Positions 61,251-64,000 of a stretch of 64,000 nt of DNA are shown here, piece by piece. Source of the DNA: Streptomyces sp. KL109B (GTDB lineage Bacteria > Actinomycetota > Actinomycetes > Streptomycetales > Streptomycetaceae); NCBI RefSeq assembly GCF_030766935.1, contig NZ_JASERL010000014.1, positions 217,347-281,346 of the forward strand, in the 5' to 3' direction. A program made the position numbers and the translations under genes. How positions within the stretch are numbered: position 1 is the stretch's first letter; each line of letters starts with the position of its first letter. The notes under the pieces were generated by a model. That model saw only the letters and a program-made list of their open reading frames with translations. It was not told the origin of the DNA and ran no database searches.

Positions 61251-62303
61251 ATGGGGATGATGGAGAACGGACGTTCCGAAGACTCTGCGGCCCTCGTCCC
61301 CGGCAGCCGCACCGCAACTGAGGAACCGGGCGGCAACGCCGAGACCCGACCCGGCGACCCGACGCCGACCCCGAAGCCCCGCCGCTCCCGGGTCCGTACG
61401 ACAGTGAAACTGGGTCTCTGCCTTGTCGTGGCGCTCGCATTCCTCGCGCTCGGCGACCGCTGGGCCGTGCTCTACGCACAGAACATGGCAGGCAAGAAGG
61501 TGCAGGAGGCGCTGAAGCTGCACGCCGCACCCGAGGTGCACATCGACAGCTTCCCGTTCCTCGCCCAGGCCGCCATGGGCAATATCGACCGCGTGGAGGT
61601 CAACGTGCCCCACGTGCCCGCCGGGCCCGTCTCCATCGCCCAGGTGAAGGCCTCCGTCGACGACGTCCGGATCGTCGGCAACCTCCCCACCTCCGTCAAG
61701 GGCGCGGTCCTGAGCAAGGTCAACGGAGACGTCTTCCTCGACTTCGCCGACCTCAACCGCGAAGTCGGCGCGTCCCAGGTGAAGTTGGCCCCCGGCAGCG
61801 GAACCAACACGGTGCAGGCCAAGGGCGACCTGCCGGTGGCCGGCAAGCAGGCCAAGATCCGGGCCCACGCACATCTGCAACGTACCGGGGAACACGGCCT
61901 GCGCCTCTCCGTCGAGGACACCCGGCTCGTCGTGCCGGGCCTGCTCACCTACACCCCCGGCAAGGGTGGCGGCCTCCAGCTGACCACGTCCGCCGTCGAC
62001 ACGATGGACGAGCACGCGGTCGAACAGACCACAGGCCAGCGACTTCTGCCGGGCACCCCCTTCAAGGGGGGCGCGCTGGACACCCTGACCGACCACCCCG
62101 AACTCCTCAAGCCCGCCGGCATCGACCCGTCGCTCATCGAAGGCCTGCGGAAGGTGCAGGAGCCGAAGGTGGCACAGAAGATGGAATTCTCGGCCCGCCT
62201 CCCCAAGGACCTCCCGGGAGACCTGCGGCTGCGCGGAATCACCGTCACCGACGAGGGTATCCGCGCCCAACTGACCGGCAAGGACGTCCCGTTGGGCGGC
62301 TAG
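61251..62303 (+). CDS. DUF2993 (LmeA-like) membrane-anchored protein
   Basis: A 350-residue protein. A polar Pro/Thr-rich N-terminus (about 45 residues) and basic patch precede one membrane segment (VKLGLCLVVALAFLALGDRWAVLYAQ), then an extracytoplasmic DUF2993 domain: KVQEALKLHAAPEVHIDSFPFLAQAAMG, VDDVRIVGNLPTSVKGAV, DFADLNREVGASQV and a late GLRLSVEDTRLVVPG. DUF2993 proteins such as mycobacterial LmeA bind phospholipids and take part in envelope glycolipid maturation; a lipid-binding envelope role is likely here. ATG 61251 and ATG 61257/61260 are alternative starts with poor ribosome sites. Confidence 0.82.
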   Translation: MGMMENGRSEDSAALVPGSRTATEEPGGNAETRPGDPTPTPKPRRSRVRTTVKLGLCLVVALAFLALGDRWAVLYAQNMAGKKVQEALKLHAAPEVHIDSFPFLAQAAMGNIDRVEVNVPHVPAGPVSIAQVKASVDDVRIVGNLPTSVKGAVLSKVNGDVFLDFADLNREVGASQVKLAPGSGTNTVQAKGDLPVAGKQAKIRAHAHLQRTGEHGLRLSVEDTRLVVPGLLTYTPGKGGGLQLTTSAVDTMDEHAVEQTTGQRLLPGTPFKGGALDTLTDHPELLKPAGIDPSLIEGLRKVQEPKVAQKMEFSARLPKDLPGDLRLRGITVTDEGIRAQLTGKDVPLGG

Positions 62304-62839
62304 GACCCCCGGCCGTCGGCCGTCGGCCGCGACACGTCGGCGAGTACGTGGTTCAGCGCTCTGCCGGGATGGGGGGCGGGGGCCGAGGCCGGGGCGGGGT
62401 GGGGGTCGCGGAAGGTGAACGCGTGGGGGCCGGGGCCGTGTTCGCGTATGTGGGCGACGCGTTGCATGGCTTCGGTGACGCTGGGACGGTGCCCGGCCGG
62501 TACCCACCACAGGGCCTGGTAGGCCTTGGTCATGCGCTGGAACCAGGCGCGGCGTTGGGTGAGAACGCGCAGGTGATCGCTGTGGTAGGTGAAGTTCCGC
62601 AGTGCCTCCACCGATTCCCAGACCGAGCAGTTGATCAGGAGCAGGTCGTCGTGGCCGTCGGGCCGGAAGCCGGTGGCGTCCGCACCGGCGTCGTCGACCA
62701 TGCGCCATACGAAGCCGGGGCTGCGGTCGGCGAGTGCGTTGATCACGGGTAGCTGGTCGACGAAGCCGGCGAGTTCGGGTTCGGTGAGCGGGGCGACGAG
62801 GCGGCCGATGTTGACCTGCGCCAGGTGAAAGCCAGTCAT
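62300..62839 (-). CDS. DUF3291 domain protein
   Basis: A 179-residue protein starting MTGFHLAQVNIGRLVAPLTEPEL, then VINALADRSPGFVWRMVDD and INCSVWESVEALRNFTYHSDHL, with FQRMTKAYQALWWVPAGHRPSVTEA. This is the DUF3291 pattern, a ferredoxin-like fold related to antibiotic-biosynthesis monooxygenase (ABM) proteins, of unknown function. The C-terminal 30 residues are Ala/Pro/His-rich and probably disordered. Its stop overlaps the end of the convergent DUF2993 gene by four bases. An inverted repeat AGTTT-TAG-AAACT lies at 62883-62895 in its promoter region. Confidence 0.83.
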   Translation of the reverse strand: MTGFHLAQVNIGRLVAPLTEPELAGFVDQLPVINALADRSPGFVWRMVDDAGADATGFRPDGHDDLLLINCSVWESVEALRNFTYHSDHLRVLTQRRAWFQRMTKAYQALWWVPAGHRPSVTEAMQRVAHIREHGPGPHAFTFRDPHPAPASAPAPHPGRALNHVLADVSRPTADGRGS

Positions 62840-63140
62840 GGGCTCAGCATGGCCGAGCCCGCTTCTATAGTCAACGATCACTAGTTTTAGAAACTGTTCC
62901 GGTTCCCGCCACGAACTGTGCTCCGTGACCGATGCCGTGGTCGGGTCCGCGATCCGCTGGGGTGTTGCGGTGGGTGTTTCGGAGGCATCCATTTGGCCAA
63001 TGGCCCTCAACTACTCACACGAAGCCAAATCACCTCTCGGGCATCTGAGTTCCCGTATGAGTACCCGTACTCAGGAGACCGTTCCTGTCCCGGTATGACC
63101 CTGGTGATACGAGCACAGCACCTCAAGGGAGGAGAACGGT
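62840..63140. promoter_or_regulatory. Divergent promoter region with three palindromes
   Basis: 301 bases between the DUF3291 gene and the small secreted protein gene. It contains AGTTT-TAG-AAACT (62883-62895), GGCCA-A-TGGCC (62995-63005) and TGAGTAC-CC-GTACTCA (63058-63073). The last has perfect 7-base arms, and its left half is also a direct repeat of GAGTTCCCGTAT just upstream. It is a good candidate operator for the secreted protein gene. Confidence 0.5.
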
Positions 63141-63521
63141 ATGCGTACAAGCAGCAAGGTGGCCGTCGGCGTAGGCGCCGCGCTCATGCTCGCGGGGCTC
63201 ACCGCGCCGACCGCGACTGCTGAAGGACTCGCCCCGGCCGCAACGGCGGCCGGCAGCCAGAGCCAGCCGCACGCGGGGGGCGGCGTGGAGCCGATGAAGG
63301 GCATCGCGTGGTCCGGCCTTCCCTCGTGCGCGCGCCACGGTTCGCTGTCCACCTCGGGGGTCACCGACCACCTCAAGGTGTCGAACAACTGCAGCTACTC
63401 GGTCAAGTACCACGTGAAGCTCGACTACGCCTCGGACTACTGGGAGACCCTCAAGCCCGGCTGGTACTTCACGGACAGCTGGAAGTACCCGTCCGCGCTG
63501 GACGAGATCAGCAACCGGTAA
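63141..63521 (+). CDS. Small secreted protein, function unknown
   Basis: A 126-residue protein with a clear Sec signal peptide (RTSSKVAVGVGAALMLAGLT, cleavage near ATA-EG). The mature part has a Gln/Gly-rich spacer, then a compact domain with two cysteines (SCARHG and NNCSYSV) that may form one disulfide, and many aromatic residues (YHVKLDYASDYWETL, GWYFTDSWKY). The pattern suggests a small beta-rich exported protein; I do not recognise a family. GGGAGGAG six bases before ATG 63141 gives strong translation. A long hairpin lies 50 bases downstream. Confidence 0.75.
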   Translation: MRTSSKVAVGVGAALMLAGLTAPTATAEGLAPAATAAGSQSQPHAGGGVEPMKGIAWSGLPSCARHGSLSTSGVTDHLKVSNNCSYSVKYHVKLDYASDYWETLKPGWYFTDSWKYPSALDEISNR

Positions 63522-63937
63522 CCCGGCGGCAGGACAAGGCGTGACCCACCGCTAGGGCGTACGTGGGCGAAGGCAGGGCCTCTCGGCAACTCGGAGATGC
63601 GAATCGACCGAGCAGCAGTACCGGGAGGCCCTGCTCTTTGCGTGTGATGCACGCAGCGCTGTCGCGGACGGATTTTTCAAAAGGATGTTCATCATGATGG
63701 TGCCCTTGTCGCGGGGTGCCGCGAGTCCGCTCGGTGGCGGGCAACTACTCCGCGACACTTGGCGCTACTCACATCAAGAGTGTGTGCTGTAGCAAAGATA
63801 ACTCGGAATGAGGTGCGGCCTCAACATCTCTATGGCTCTGGATACTTCGCCCTTGAAGGGCGTTAAAAGGCAGTGGATTAACGTCAGTTAGGGTATTCTG
63901 GGGTCAGCCAGTTTGTTTGAGGGTGGAGGTGGATGGA
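63522..63937. other. Non-coding, increasingly GC-poor region
   Basis: 416 bases without a supported gene. The first part holds the long hairpin at 63573-63634. A short CGCCCTT-G-AAGGGCG hairpin lies at 63848-63862, and TATTCT (63894-63899) could be a -10 box for the gene at 63938. The 60 bases from 63841 count 28 G/C (47 percent), far below the window norm. Confidence 0.7.
63573..63634. terminator. Long two-tier hairpin after the secreted protein gene
   Basis: GCAGGGCCTCTCGG (63573-63586) and CCGGGAGGCCCTGC (63621-63634) pair at 13 of 14 bases. Inside, CTCGG (63590-63594) pairs with CCGAG (63608-63612). TCTTTG follows. It could be a terminator for the gene ending at 63521 or a stable RNA structure. 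Confidence 0.55.
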
Positions 63938-64000
63938 ATGCCGGACAGAACACGCGAGTTCGGAAAGTATGGTGCCCACGGAATCAAGGGCAGTGAGGCC
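63938..64000 (+). CDS. Start of an unknown gene, cut by the window end
   Basis: GGAGGT at 63925-63930 sits exactly 7 bases before ATG 63938. The 21 codons visible read MPDRTREFGKYGAHGIK then GSEA. I recognise no family. The low-GC upstream region suggests an acquired gene. The alternative ATG at 63933 in another frame has worse spacing. Confidence 0.5.
   Translation, partial: MPDRTREFGKYGAHGIKGSEA

Noticed and set aside
63552..63695. A 47-residue minus-strand peptide with AAGGG before ATGATG
   Set aside because: Its sequence passes through the long hairpin and shows no recognisable pattern; probably chance.
1..64000. tRNA, rRNA or intact insertion sequences
   Set aside because: I noticed no tRNA-like cloverleaf with CCA-adjacent context, no rRNA sequence and no transposase with terminal repeats.

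Overview
The window looks like a piece of a Streptomyces (or close actinomycete) chromosome. Supporting signs are GC of about 70-73 percent in most genes, strong third-position G/C bias, GTG starts, purine-rich ribosome binding sites, Tat-type signal peptides, and many LacI/GntR/TetR/MarR regulators beside catabolic operons. I count 48 protein genes, one cut by each window edge. I saw no rRNA, tRNA, CRISPR array or intact insertion sequence.

Layout. (1) 1-7422: a truncated GlcD/GlcF-type flavin and iron-sulfur dehydrogenase, two MHS-type MFS transporters, a penicillin-acyltransferase-like Ntn hydrolase and a divergent LacI regulator; this reads as an organic-acid or amide catabolic group. (2) 7504-18803: mixed metabolic and envelope genes: RibD/DHFR-like reductase, UbiD-type decarboxylase with divergent MarR, LCP cell-wall protein, Imm5-like protein, an unusual P450-like/PEP-mutase-like fusion, DLH-like hydrolase, thioesterase-like protein, TetR, acyl-CoA dehydrogenase and MFS. 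This stretch carries several 18-bp tandem repeats at gene junctions. (3) 18848-28861: a carbohydrate utilisation locus, with a divergent LacI regulator and a compact operon of binding protein, two ABC permeases, a DUF624-like membrane protein, a GH2 enzyme and a large Tat-exported protein with two F5/8C-like domains. (4) 28894-41327: two amine or amino-acid catabolic units. A GntR-FCD regulator faces permease, class-III aminotransferase and NCS1 permease. Then permease, acyl-CoA dehydrogenase and CoA ligase (minus strand) diverge from an FAD amine oxidase and a double-HTH XRE-TetR regulator. (5) 41466-45051: DctA, an aspartate-symporter-like permease and a small membrane protein. (6) 45217-48135: an exported GH67 alpha-glucuronidase with an extra C-terminal domain.

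(7) 48291-60450 is a teichoic-acid-like cell-wall glycopolymer cluster. A plus-strand GT2/TagF fusion is followed by a minus-strand six-gene operon: GT2/TagF fusion, cytidylyltransferase-SDR fusion (predicted CDP-polyol maker), membrane-anchored TagF-like protein, UDP-sugar dehydrogenase, TarS-like glycosyltransferase and SAM-dependent methyltransferase. The central genes have clearly lower GC than the two flanking GT2/TagF paralogues. (8) 60636-64000: a C2-like small protein, a DUF2993 membrane-anchored protein, a DUF3291 protein, a small secreted protein, then a GC-poor stretch leading into a gene cut by the window end.

The strongest candidates for something unusual are the lower-GC glycopolymer cassette bracketed by inverted paralogues, the P450-like/PEP-mutase fusion, the XRE-TetR fusion with its paired operator-like sites, and the LacI regulator whose own HTH codons repeat its promoter operator.
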